A stretch of DNA of 64,000 nt from Prolixibacteraceae bacterium (GTDB lineage Bacteria; Bacteroidota; Bacteroidia; Bacteroidales; Prolixibacteraceae), in assembly GCA_019856515.1 (NCBI GenBank), contig CP082230.1, positions 1,984,001-2,048,000 of the forward strand. Direction: 5' to 3'. Of the stretch, positions 9,212 to 17,050 are shown piece by piece. The notes under the pieces were generated by a model, which was not told the DNA's origin, searched no databases, and worked only from the letters and a program-made list of their open reading frames with translations. Every line of letters begins with the position of its first letter. Within the stretch, counting starts at the first letter, position 1. A program made the translations under genes and the position numbers.

Positions 9212-9982
9212 TTATTGTTTTAAACTTGCAACATTAATTGTACTTGTTTTAAACAAATGATGCTCATTATTTCTAACATATCCCAATTGGTTAGTAAGAA
9301 GCAGTGTATCTGCAATGGTAAAATCGTTTATATTAGAATGATGATGCCCAAAAATCCAATAATTAATATTGGACGACTCGATGAGTTCAAAGAGTTCGGA
9401 TGCGAAAGCTTCATTAAGCATATCACCCTTATACTGTTCAGGGTAATTCAGAAAAGTAGGCACATGATGAGTAGCTACTACTGTTAATTTTGTTGCAGAA
9501 TGATTAAGTGCGCTTTTAATAAAATCAATCGATTCTCTATACATCTCATTATAATCAAGAGGTAGAAATGATCTATTCTGATTCTTTATGACAACAAAAT
9601 CAGAAAGTCTATTCTGTATAAAATATTGATTTTGTTCACTGATATTAGACCATAGAGTAGAGAAAATGAATGTAATATCATCATGCTGTACACAGTGGTT
9701 GTTTACCAATGATACATTGTAAAAAATCTTTTCATTTATAACACCCGTACGACTGGATATATCAGAATAGTAATATTCATGATTTCCAGGAATCCAGTAG
9801 CTCTGTTTAAACTTACTGGAAAGGTCCTCGAAAAACCATAAATATTTATCCAAGACAACAAAGGGAACGATATCGCCAGAGAGAATCAAGATGTCGCCTA
9901 TAGGTTCTATAGGATTCGCCCTAAGAAACTTTTCATTCTCTGGAAACTCCAAATGCAGGTCAGAACAATATTGAATCATCAT
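9212..9982 (-). CDS. Calcineurin-like metallophosphoesterase within the defence run
   Basis: 256 residues with the full metal-binding set of the calcineurin-like fold: CSDLHLEF (Asp8, His10), ILSGDIV (Asp37), PGNHEYYY (Asn67, His68), ATHHVPT and FGHHHSN. No signal peptide or membrane segment, so it is cytoplasmic. The fold covers phosphodiesterases, nucleotidases and protein phosphatases, and the substrate cannot be told from sequence. It sits 75 nt downstream of the CBASS E2 gene and 62 nt upstream of the winged-helix gene, with an inverted repeat in each gap. Cyclic-nucleotide turnover or an independent nuclease role are both possible; I favour neither strongly. Confidence 0.88.
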   Translation of the reverse strand: MMIQYCSDLHLEFPENEKFLRANPIEPIGDILILSGDIVPFVVLDKYLWFFEDLSSKFKQSYWIPGNHEYYYSDISSRTGVINEKIFYNVSLVNNHCVQHDDITFIFSTLWSNISEQNQYFIQNRLSDFVVIKNQNRSFLPLDYNEMYRESIDFIKSALNHSATKLTVVATHHVPTFLNYPEQYKGDMLNEAFASELFELIESSNINYWIFGHHHSNINDFTIADTLLLTNQLGYVRNNEHHLFKTSTINVASLKQ

Positions 9983-10007
9983 TATTATATCAAATTATCT
10001 AATAAGA

Positions 10008-10038
10008 TTCAGTATGTGCAATAATTGCACATACTGAA
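10008..10038. repeat. Perfect 13-bp-stem hairpin between CBASS and metallophosphoesterase
   Basis: TTCAGTATGTGCA and its exact complement flank the loop ATAAT. It lies 19 nt after the E2 stop in the direction of transcription. Only a weak T-rich tail follows, so it may attenuate rather than end transcription, or stabilise the upstream mRNA. Confidence 0.7.
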
Positions 10039-10057
10039 TAATTATTACTTACTCATT

Positions 10058-10480
10058 TTATTTTTTATCTTCACTTGAATGTTCAATGCCTCCACCATTC
10101 CAAACACCTGTTACCGCCCATATTTCATAATGCAGTAACCATTCGCAAGCCCATGGTATTATAGTGTTTGCTAAATACATAGATGAAGACCATTCTCTAG
10201 CCAATGGGTAGTATAAGCAAAGTTTCTGCTTTGGTGTGCTATAAACATGTTTAAGTACTATTTGCCCTTCTGCAAGTTTTAAAGGTTTTGGTTCAAGCAC
10301 AAAGACTTCAGGAGCTCTTCCCATCTTATAATGGAGACGTATTTTATAGGTTCCACTTAATGGAGAAGGAGTTACATCATGCGTCCATGTTATCTCCTTT
10401 TCTCTAATTCTTTTAATTATGGAATTAGGGAAATAGGATTTCAGGGCACCCTCTTGGGCTGCCAATGACACACTACTCAT
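10058..10480 (-). CDS. Stand-alone bacterial E2-like conjugating protein of type II-short CBASS
   Basis: 140 residues. The pattern KLCLYYP (Cys88), then EWSSSMYLANTIIPWACEWL, HYEIWAVTGVW and NGGGIEH, is that of the prokaryotic E2-like proteins of CBASS, in which the Cys before the YP is catalytic. In full type II CBASS this module is the N-terminal part of the E1-E2 fusion Cap2; here there is no E1 and no JAB protease (Cap3), which matches the short form of type II. Known members engage the C terminus of their CD-NTase to raise its activity. The start codon overlaps the CD-NTase gene by 8 nt, so the two are translated together. Confidence 0.85.
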   Translation of the reverse strand: MSSVSLAAQEGALKSYFPNSIIKRIREKEITWTHDVTPSPLSGTYKIRLHYKMGRAPEVFVLEPKPLKLAEGQIVLKHVYSTPKQKLCLYYPLAREWSSSMYLANTIIPWACEWLLHYEIWAVTGVWNGGGIEHSSEDKK

Positions 10481-11705
10481 CTATGCCAAAGTTTTGATGT
10501 TGAGCAATAGTTGTCCTTCCAATAAGACCAACTGTCCCAGTAGTAGCCGCCATTTTCATTTTACCTGACTCTCTTAAAAGTCTTTGATTAACTCCATAGT
10601 TATTAAACGCATCATTAAAATCTTTTTCACCAAATGAATCCCTAAGTGACTCCACAACGGCAGGTAGTCCCTTATTCGTATTTGACATTGCAGCATGAAC
10701 ATCTTCACGAACTTTAGCCATCCACTTGTAGAAATTATCCTGCTTTCTAGGGGTATCAGGCCATTTATCAGCAAAGTTTTCTTCATCATTCACAGGATTA
10801 GCGATCCATTTAATTGATCTACCATGTTCTTCAGAATATTTCTCTTCTATCTCATTAGGCATTTGATCAATAATATTCACTAATGCTTGAAGAATATCTG
10901 TTTCTTTTCTGTAAGCTCTGGCTGCCAATGTTGTAATACTAATAGAGATAGGTTTATCATCGTCCCCATTAAATATCATATCTCTATGGCGTTTAAGAAT
11001 TTGAACAACTCTTTGCAAGGGATGTTTCTTTTCATGGTATTTAGGCAAAGGTTGAACAGACTCACTCATCATAACAGCCTTTGTAAAACCAATAGTAGCC
11101 TGTTGCTCAAACCATATTCCATATCCAAAAGGATTACTTTTCAACCAGTCTTCTGGATGATTTGAGGAATCATAACAGTCCATTTCTCTATCTGTAATTC
11201 TTATAGCTAAAGAATCTGGATTCTCCATTTGTCTAGCTGAGAATGCTTTTGCAAGTATGGTTTTATAATCAGTACTCACAATTGCAGGCAAGATATCCAT
11301 GTGAAATTTTGCAGAATCGGCATACTGTAGCGTCCAACACCTTCTTCCATCTGGAGTCTCAAGAAGATTCTTTATGGTGCCATGATCTTTTAGGCGGTCA
11401 CCAACCACCATCTTAAGATCTTTTTGCGTCCAATCCAGATTTTTCCCTTCAAGACGACACACAAGATCAACATCAAGTTCATCTTTTTGAAGAGGCTTCA
11501 CCATGGTTCCAAGCATGAAAGAACCTTGCGGAATAATCTCCGGATTATATCTGTGAAGTGGGGAATTTACGGACGCTAAATGGTTAGCAACAAATTCGTA
11601 GCTTTTTAAAGCTTGTTCATGTTGCTCTTTAGTAATATCAAGTGTTTTACCAAACTCTTCGAGGATATCACTAAATTGGGTTATTTGTTCAGTGGTTAGT
11701 TGCAT
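10473..11705 (-). CDS. CD-NTase (cGAS-like cyclic nucleotide synthase) of CBASS
   Basis: 410 residues. The nucleotidyltransferase core is clear: Gly61-Ser62 in PQGSFMLGT, the metal-binding Asp78-x-Asp80 in ELDVDLV, and a third Asp137 in FHMDILPA. It would make a cyclic di- or oligonucleotide on phage infection that the SAVED effector encoded 1 nt upstream would sense. Pairing with an HNH-SAVED effector recalls CdnG-Cap5 and CdnD-Cap5 systems, and in CdnG-Cap5 the signal is 3',2'-cGAMP; the clade here is not proven. The C terminus ends NFGIDE, relevant to E2 targeting. No inactivating change is seen. Confidence 0.9.
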   Translation of the reverse strand: MQLTTEQITQFSDILEEFGKTLDITKEQHEQALKSYEFVANHLASVNSPLHRYNPEIIPQGSFMLGTMVKPLQKDELDVDLVCRLEGKNLDWTQKDLKMVVGDRLKDHGTIKNLLETPDGRRCWTLQYADSAKFHMDILPAIVSTDYKTILAKAFSARQMENPDSLAIRITDREMDCYDSSNHPEDWLKSNPFGYGIWFEQQATIGFTKAVMMSESVQPLPKYHEKKHPLQRVVQILKRHRDMIFNGDDDKPISISITTLAARAYRKETDILQALVNIIDQMPNEIEEKYSEEHGRSIKWIANPVNDEENFADKWPDTPRKQDNFYKWMAKVREDVHAAMSNTNKGLPAVVESLRDSFGEKDFNDAFNNYGVNQRLLRESGKMKMAATTGTVGLIGRTTIAQHQNFGIDE

Positions 11706-11706
11706 A

Positions 11707-12852
11707 TTATTTAATTTTCAGGGTTTTAATAAATTTATTAAGCGTTCTATTTTGGTCATATACGAGCATACTCATATCCGCCTTTGGCATCCATGCACGT
11801 CCAAGTTCAATAGCTGTAGAAACAGGCATTGCAGGAAATATATTTAAAACAGCATCTTGACCATAAATCGCTTTTATTTTATCAAATGCTTTCCTGATAA
11901 ATTCTCTAAAAAGCTTGAGTTGATGCCTACTTTGAAGAAAGTCGTTATAAGGTTCTTCAATTTTTATAGACCAAATGTCAACATCAATACCCATTACATC
12001 TGTTAATCGATCATCAGTTATTGTTGCGCTTAGTTCAATTTTTAATGCAACTACATTGGCACGTTTTTCTGGGATGACCAATTCATATTCAATTGATTTA
12101 TCATCATTTTGCCATGCCCATGTTGATGGTTCTCTGTGTAATTGGTATACTTCAGCAGAATAAATATCATTTAATAAGGTCCCCAGTTTTATCAACAAAG
12201 GTTGAGGTGCAAGAGCAAAAATCGAGTAATGTTGTATTCCATCATTCTCTTTAATGTATTCAACCTGTTTTTTAAACAAGGCACATAAGTTTTGCTCTTG
12301 AATGTTCCAATATTCAGGCATTGAATCTTCAATGACAGTATTCTTCATACCAAGCTCTATGGCATTGGAACTTAAAGGATAATACTGTGGTATAACAGCT
12401 TGTACAGCGCTATCGTATCTTAGCGGAGAATCGTGTTTACCAACCTTTGCACCATACATGATAACATGAGTCATCTTGTTAGGTTGAATACCTGTCAACA
12501 GCTCAATTCTAGCCTCATGGTCTTTCTTCATTTGGATAAGAGTCTCAGCAGTATATTCTTTAACAGGCATAGCGTCGATTAAACGATGGCATTCATCACA
12601 CATAAGCATCAGATTGTTATAATCTGTTTCAAGCTGTGGTGATAAAATCTTATCATATCGAGGACCTTCAGGAGAAAACGCATATATATGAGCTATATAT
12701 GATTTATTCATAAGATTTCTCGTGATAGAATGAGACCATAATGCTTTATTACAACCCTTGAATTGACACCTGCCTCCAGAGGCTAGCCAAAGTCGTGCTT
12801 TTGTATTTGCAGGAATAGGCGGTCTCGGTTCTTTATCTTTTTTCTTTCCCAT
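11707..12852 (-). CDS. cap5: CBASS effector Cap5: HNH nuclease with SAVED sensor domain
   Basis: 381 residues. The N-terminal HNH domain has paired cysteines Cys29/Cys34 (GRCQFKGC), the catalytic His55 in AHIYAFSPEGPRYD, and the closing NLMLMCDECHRLID block (Cys85, Cys88, His89). From about residue 145 to the end lies a SAVED-type ligand-binding domain (FALAPQPLLIKLG, then VDIWSIK and LNIFPAMPVSTAIELGRAWMP near the C terminus). Known Cap5 proteins degrade DNA after binding the cyclic nucleotide and oligomerising, killing the infected cell. It starts 2 nt after hsdM and ends 1 nt before the CD-NTase gene, so CBASS expression is physically tied to the methyltransferase gene. Confidence 0.9.
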   Translation of the reverse strand: MGKKKDKEPRPPIPANTKARLWLASGGRCQFKGCNKALWSHSITRNLMNKSYIAHIYAFSPEGPRYDKILSPQLETDYNNLMLMCDECHRLIDAMPVKEYTAETLIQMKKDHEARIELLTGIQPNKMTHVIMYGAKVGKHDSPLRYDSAVQAVIPQYYPLSSNAIELGMKNTVIEDSMPEYWNIQEQNLCALFKKQVEYIKENDGIQHYSIFALAPQPLLIKLGTLLNDIYSAEVYQLHREPSTWAWQNDDKSIEYELVIPEKRANVVALKIELSATITDDRLTDVMGIDVDIWSIKIEEPYNDFLQSRHQLKLFREFIRKAFDKIKAIYGQDAVLNIFPAMPVSTAIELGRAWMPKADMSMLVYDQNRTLNKFIKTLKIK

Positions 12853-12854
12853 CT

Positions 12855-14342
12855 CTAATATCCCAATTCTTTTAAATACCCAGCCATTTGTTTCTCAACT
12901 TCAGTCAATTCTGTCTTTAAATTGACTATTTCATTTTGAGTTGCAGCTATATCTACTGGTTCTTCCTCTTCAAAAGTATCAACATAACGAGGGATATTTA
13001 GATTGTAGTCATTATCCTCTATTTCCTTACGAGTAGCCACATAGCTGTATTTATCAATACTCTCCCAGTTTTTATATGTGGTATAGATCTTTTCAATATC
13101 GACGACTCTTAATCTACTTTGGTTTTTGCCATTATCAAACTCGCGGCTTGCATCAATGAAGAGCACATCAGTATTCTCCCCTTTATTCTTATCGAAGATT
13201 AATATACTAGCTGGAATACCTGTCCCAAAAAACAAGTTAGCAGGTAAACCTACTACCGCTTTTAATACATTTTCCTTGACTAAAGCCTGACGGATTTTCC
13301 CTTCGGAGCTTCCACGAAACAAGACACCATGAGGCAATACTACGCCCGCTCTACCGTGTTCATTCAGGGTTTCTATCATGTGGGTAATAAAGGCATAATC
13401 CCCTTTACTTTTTGGCGGAACTCCTCTATGGAAACGGAGGTAACGATCGGCACTGGCGTCATCGGCTCCCCATTTGTCCAGAGAAAAAGGAGGATTTGCA
13501 ACGACAATATCGAACTTCATAAGAGAATCATTCTCGACCAACTGTGGGCTATTGATTGTGTCGCCCCATTCAATTCTAGCGTTGTCCATTTCATGCAAGA
13601 ACATGTTCATTCGAGCCAAAGCCCAAGTGCTTCCATTTACTTCTTGCCCATTTAAAGAAAGATTTTTACTACAAATCTCCTTGGCCACTTTTAATAGTAA
13701 AGAACCGGAACCACAAGTCGGGTCACATACCCTATTTCCATCTTTTGGCTCAATTAACTTTGCCAATAAGCTAGAAACCATAGAAGGTGTATAAAATTCG
13801 CCTGCTTTTTTTCCTGCATCCGAAGCAAAATTTGCAATCAAGAATTCATAGGCATCTCCAATCACATCATTATCTTCCAAATTCGAAGGTCTTAGGTTCA
13901 GGTCAGAAAAGTCAGTCAAGAGATTTTTTAATCGTCTATTCCTATCTTTCGTTTGTCCAAGATTGGCTTCTGAATTGTAGTCAATATTACGAAACACCTT
14001 TTCTAACTTGGAACGGTTGGCATCTTCGAGGTTTTCCAAAGCAATATTGATGAGCTCACCTAAATTGTCTTCGTTACGCTCCTCATAAATAAAGTCGAAA
14101 GAGCTTTCTTCAGGCACTTTGAATCTTTCGTGTTTTAAAGCTCGATCTACACGCTCAGCATCGCTATTGTACTTATGCATGTATTCTTCTTTCTTTTCTT
14201 TTTGCACATCAGTGATGTACTTTATAAAGAGCATGGTTAAGATATAATCTTTGTATTGAGCTGCATCAATGGTTCCACGGAAAGTATCACATGCTTTCCA
14301 AACCTTTTGATTAATTATATCTTGAGTTAGTTTATTGTTCAT
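12855..14342 (-). CDS. hsdM: Type I modification methyltransferase subunit
   Basis: 495 residues. After the N-terminal helical HsdM domain (IINQKVWKACDTFRG) comes the N6-adenine methyltransferase core: SAM motif DPTCGSGSLLL at 207-217 and catalytic NPPF at 283-286 (VVANPPFSLDKWG). The PHGVLFRGSSEGKIR and VGLPANLFFGTGIPASILIF blocks further support HsdM. With HsdS it would methylate the host sites. It is the first large gene of the leftward run. The next gene is not hsdS but cap5, 2 nt away. Nothing suggests inactivation. Confidence 0.96.
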   Translation of the reverse strand: MNNKLTQDIINQKVWKACDTFRGTIDAAQYKDYILTMLFIKYITDVQKEKKEEYMHKYNSDAERVDRALKHERFKVPEESSFDFIYEERNEDNLGELINIALENLEDANRSKLEKVFRNIDYNSEANLGQTKDRNRRLKNLLTDFSDLNLRPSNLEDNDVIGDAYEFLIANFASDAGKKAGEFYTPSMVSSLLAKLIEPKDGNRVCDPTCGSGSLLLKVAKEICSKNLSLNGQEVNGSTWALARMNMFLHEMDNARIEWGDTINSPQLVENDSLMKFDIVVANPPFSLDKWGADDASADRYLRFHRGVPPKSKGDYAFITHMIETLNEHGRAGVVLPHGVLFRGSSEGKIRQALVKENVLKAVVGLPANLFFGTGIPASILIFDKNKGENTDVLFIDASREFDNGKNQSRLRVVDIEKIYTTYKNWESIDKYSYVATRKEIEDNDYNLNIPRYVDTFEEEEPVDIAATQNEIVNLKTELTEVEKQMAGYLKELGY

Positions 14343-14409
14343 ATTTCTATTTTTTTATTGAATTAAAGAGAAGCAAGTCTATTTGCTTATCCTTGATTAT
14401 TAAATTTAG

Positions 14410-14634
14410 TTATCCTCTTGGTGGAAAATTATCATTCCCATGGGAATCCTTTCTTTGGATTTGTCCATTTTTGCCGTGGATAACCAATTCAGAACTTTCT
14501 TTACGTGAAAGATCTCTGCTGTAATTTTCAGCGTCTTTTTTTGTGTCAAAATGTTTAGAAGCTCTTGATGCTCCACCTTTTTTAGAATCCCAACCACCAT
14601 CGTGATTTGGTACTACGTGTCTAGTATTAGCCAT
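14410..14634 (-). CDS. DUF2188 small protein
   Basis: 74 residues when started at MANTRHVVPN, the usual beginning of this family; an upstream ATG at 14661 is in frame but adds nine atypical residues. The pattern HVVPNHDGGWDSKKGGASRASKHFDTKKDAE and the C-terminal ELVIHGKNGQIQRKDSHGND are the two halves of DUF2188. The function is unknown; members are short, basic and often encoded near mobile or defence genes. It lies 67 nt upstream of hsdM and may be the first gene of the operon. Confidence 0.85.
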   Translation of the reverse strand: MANTRHVVPNHDGGWDSKKGGASRASKHFDTKKDAENYSRDLSRKESSELVIHGKNGQIQRKDSHGNDNFPPRG

Positions 14635-14695
14635 AATTTTATCAATTTTGCAATCGTCCAATATTGTTACGGATTAGGACGAGTTAGCCGAGTCA

Positions 14696-14710
14696 TTGCA
14701 AATTTTGCAA
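14696..14710. promoter_or_regulatory. Palindrome TTGCAAATTTTGCAA, possible operator
   Basis: A 7-1-7 perfect palindrome about 60 bases upstream of the DUF2188 start, in the region where the promoter of the leftward defence operon should be. Candidate binding site for an operon regulator; no factor is identified. Confidence 0.35.
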
Positions 14711-14801
14711 AGTGATAATTAAGGCATATCTTTGTTTTGCGAAACATTATTAAACTCAGTTGGGTGACAAGCCCCTGAGCCTCAACAACACCTTATTACA
14801 G

Positions 14802-14832
14802 AGTCTTAAAAAGCGACTAACTTTTTAAGACT
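14802..14832 (+). terminator. 12-bp-stem hairpin with U-tract at the end of the half hsdS gene
   Basis: AGTCTTAAAAAG pairs with CTTTTTAAGACT around a 7-base loop, followed by TTTTT on the + strand. The left-reading half hsdS gene ends inside it. The U-tract favours rightward termination, although no rightward gene precedes it. Confidence 0.55.
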
Positions 14833-15418
14833 TTTTTACTGTCTTTGTCACACTTATTTGATTAGTAATCAACTTATTGATCAAACCTCGCTTGAGGTCT
14901 TTTTTATTCTCTAATAATTTTGCTGTTAATTCGACATCTCTATCGAGTAGATTACCCAATTTAATAATCCGCTTCTGTTCATCGATTGATGGAATTATCA
15001 ATTTTAAGTGCTCTAATTCCTTTTTGGGAATCGAGGTAATTGTTGCACCAGCACCAATAGATTTAAGCTCAAACTGCATTTTTTGAGAATTAAGATAGTA
15101 GGCTAAATATTCACCTAAAATAAATTCCACTTTTGCGCGGAGGATATAAAAAAGTGAAGATGGCACAGCCTTACCTATTGTATCGTTATATGCCCAAGCA
15201 AAAATTCGTTGCCCTTTCCCTGCTAATATCACATCGTTGTTTTGCAAAAGGAATCTATCTGTTTTTTCAGATGAGTCAATATAACTTTTCGTAAATATTG
15301 TTGGCTGGTAAAAATCATCGAAATGACCAGCAAGTAGATATTTAATACGACCTTCATCTTGTCCTTTTTCATAAGGACCAAATTGAATTTCTGCTATGTC
15401 GTCAAGTTTTACAATCAT
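14825..15418 (-). CDS. Solitary half-length HsdS-like protein
   Basis: 197 residues forming one type I specificity module: a target-recognition domain (IAEIQFGPYEKG..., LLAGHF, NNDVILAGKGQRIFAWAYND) ending in the conserved spacer IPSIDEQKRIIKLGNLLD...LKRGLINKLI. A normal HsdS has two such modules. No second half, hsdM or hsdR partner is adjacent, and the sequence is not obviously a duplicate of the full hsdS at 6102-7367. Half-length S proteins can dimerise into a functional subunit or act as recombination donors. It may be an alternative specificity for the HsdM nearby, or a decaying leftover. Start and stop are intact. Confidence 0.8.
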   Translation of the reverse strand: MIVKLDDIAEIQFGPYEKGQDEGRIKYLLAGHFDDFYQPTIFTKSYIDSSEKTDRFLLQNNDVILAGKGQRIFAWAYNDTIGKAVPSSLFYILRAKVEFILGEYLAYYLNSQKMQFELKSIGAGATITSIPKKELEHLKLIIPSIDEQKRIIKLGNLLDRDVELTAKLLENKKDLKRGLINKLITNQISVTKTVKKS

Positions 15419-15899
15419 CAGGAAATATTTTTGTACATCGTTTCGAATTCAAAGATAATACATTATTTTTAATAAATACATAGTTTTTTAATTGTACGGC
15501 ATTTCAGATTGATTGCATTTATGATATTTCTTCACCTCTTTTAATCTGCAATTACCCGCAAACGCAGCTCTCATGAGTGTATTATACATAAAATAATCCC
15601 CACTAAATTCTCTTAAAATAAATCACTATTTAGAATAAATCTCTCTAATATGATGTTATTTGGGCCTGAGATATGAGGGAAATCTAAGAAGAGTTAATAA
15701 AGACATTTGCTTCAAGGAGGAAAATATTCCCCATGAATCATGAGGAATATTTGTTGGGTATTGTAAATTATAACCCAATAGCAATATGCCAATATATGAT
15801 TACGTAATGTGTGAAGTTTCGACGAACTTTAATATTAATTAGTGCTTATCTCAAACCTCTGAAACACTTATTGTCCATACTATGGGGTAAGTGCAGTTT
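15419..15899. other. Gene-free spacer with one hairpin
   Basis: About 480 AT-rich bases. No supportable gene. A two-part hairpin at 15,722-15,752 (AAATATTCC...GGAATATTT with inner CATGA/TCATG) is the only structure I see. It could be a terminator or a site left from rearrangement. Confidence 0.45.
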
Positions 15900-17027
15900 T
15901 TATTTATTCATATTTAGTGCAATACTTGATAATATTAAACCTACACCAAAGAGTTCATTAGTACTCTTCACATATTCAGTTAGTGAAATTTTCTTTTGAA
16001 TAGTACTTCCTTTGCCTGTTCCCAAATCAACTTCATTAGTTTCTATATTTAGAAATGAATTCTTATGGTGAGTACCGTTTCGTAACCAAGAAAAATAAGA
16101 ATTTGCTAGAAAAGATAAATTACTATTATTTTCAAAATTCATTGCTCTCTTTGCCTTGTCAGATTGAATATACTTAGAAAGAGAAAATTCAACTGTCTTA
16201 AATTCATCAAAGTTCCTACCTGCCTTAACATTATTCATGATTGTAGGTATCACAAAAAGATCTCCAACAATTTCATATAAATCTCCATATATAGTACATA
16301 TTTCTTCCCAGTTAACATTTGCGGTCATATCTTCCGTAACCTCCCAACCGAACTTTTGATATAGAATAGTACTTTGGAATTGGTGAGACCGCTTCATATA
16401 AGTATTACACAATTCATAAATTCGATTAAAGATTTTATTATCATTCCTTATATACAATTTAGCATCAGTCAATTCTAACGAATTATACTCATCACAAATA
16501 TTCTCGTAGTCATCTTCCAATTCACCACTTGTAAAAGTCCATAACCACTCATTAAACAGATTAAATAATTCTCTAAATTTTAAACCACATACTTCCCTTA
16601 AAGCTATCTCACCTTTTGTCGACAGGATTCTCAAGGGCATTTCAATTTTATCCCATTTACTATTAAAAGTACCCCACCTCTGTTGTTCTTCTTGAAATTG
16701 TTCTTTTTCTAGGTTATTCCTAAAAGCATTTTGAAAAACATTTGCAGTTTGAAAATAATATGGGTCATTCTTCGCATTATTATGAGTCGGAATTTCAGGG
16801 TGTAAATTCTGTACAGTTACATCCCAATATTGGGAGTCATCAACCTCAATGTGTTTTGCACCTTTAATTATGATTTTCCCTTTAAATTCTTTGTGTCCAA
16901 TTTCAATATTTTTAGAACAATCATCGCATTGAAAAGATGCAAATTGAGGGTAGTTATTTCCTAAGCCATAACGAATTCTATATTTTTTACTACAATCATC
17001 ACATTCAATAAAGAAACTATATGTCAT
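15900..17027 (-). CDS. Zinc-ribbon protein of unknown function in the defence island
   Basis: 375 residues. The N terminus carries two CxxC knuckles (ECDDCSKKYRIRYG and QCDDCSKNIEIGH) 23 residues apart, suggesting a zinc ribbon for nucleic-acid or protein binding. The remainder is helical (FRELFNLFNEWLW, LFVIPTIMNNVK, SYFSWLRNGTHHKNSF), ending in a hydrophobic segment. The RNGTHH stretch recalls HEPN-like or abortive-infection C-terminal domains (R-x4-6-H), but I do not claim this. I do not recognise the family. Only 23 nt separate its start from an insertion sequence, so its original promoter has been displaced. Confidence 0.75.
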   Translation of the reverse strand: MTYSFFIECDDCSKKYRIRYGLGNNYPQFASFQCDDCSKNIEIGHKEFKGKIIIKGAKHIEVDDSQYWDVTVQNLHPEIPTHNNAKNDPYYFQTANVFQNAFRNNLEKEQFQEEQQRWGTFNSKWDKIEMPLRILSTKGEIALREVCGLKFRELFNLFNEWLWTFTSGELEDDYENICDEYNSLELTDAKLYIRNDNKIFNRIYELCNTYMKRSHQFQSTILYQKFGWEVTEDMTANVNWEEICTIYGDLYEIVGDLFVIPTIMNNVKAGRNFDEFKTVEFSLSKYIQSDKAKRAMNFENNSNLSFLANSYFSWLRNGTHHKNSFLNIETNEVDLGTGKGSTIQKKISLTEYVKSTNELFGVGLILSSIALNMNK

Positions 17028-17050
17028 ATTTTTTATTCATAATATTATTA

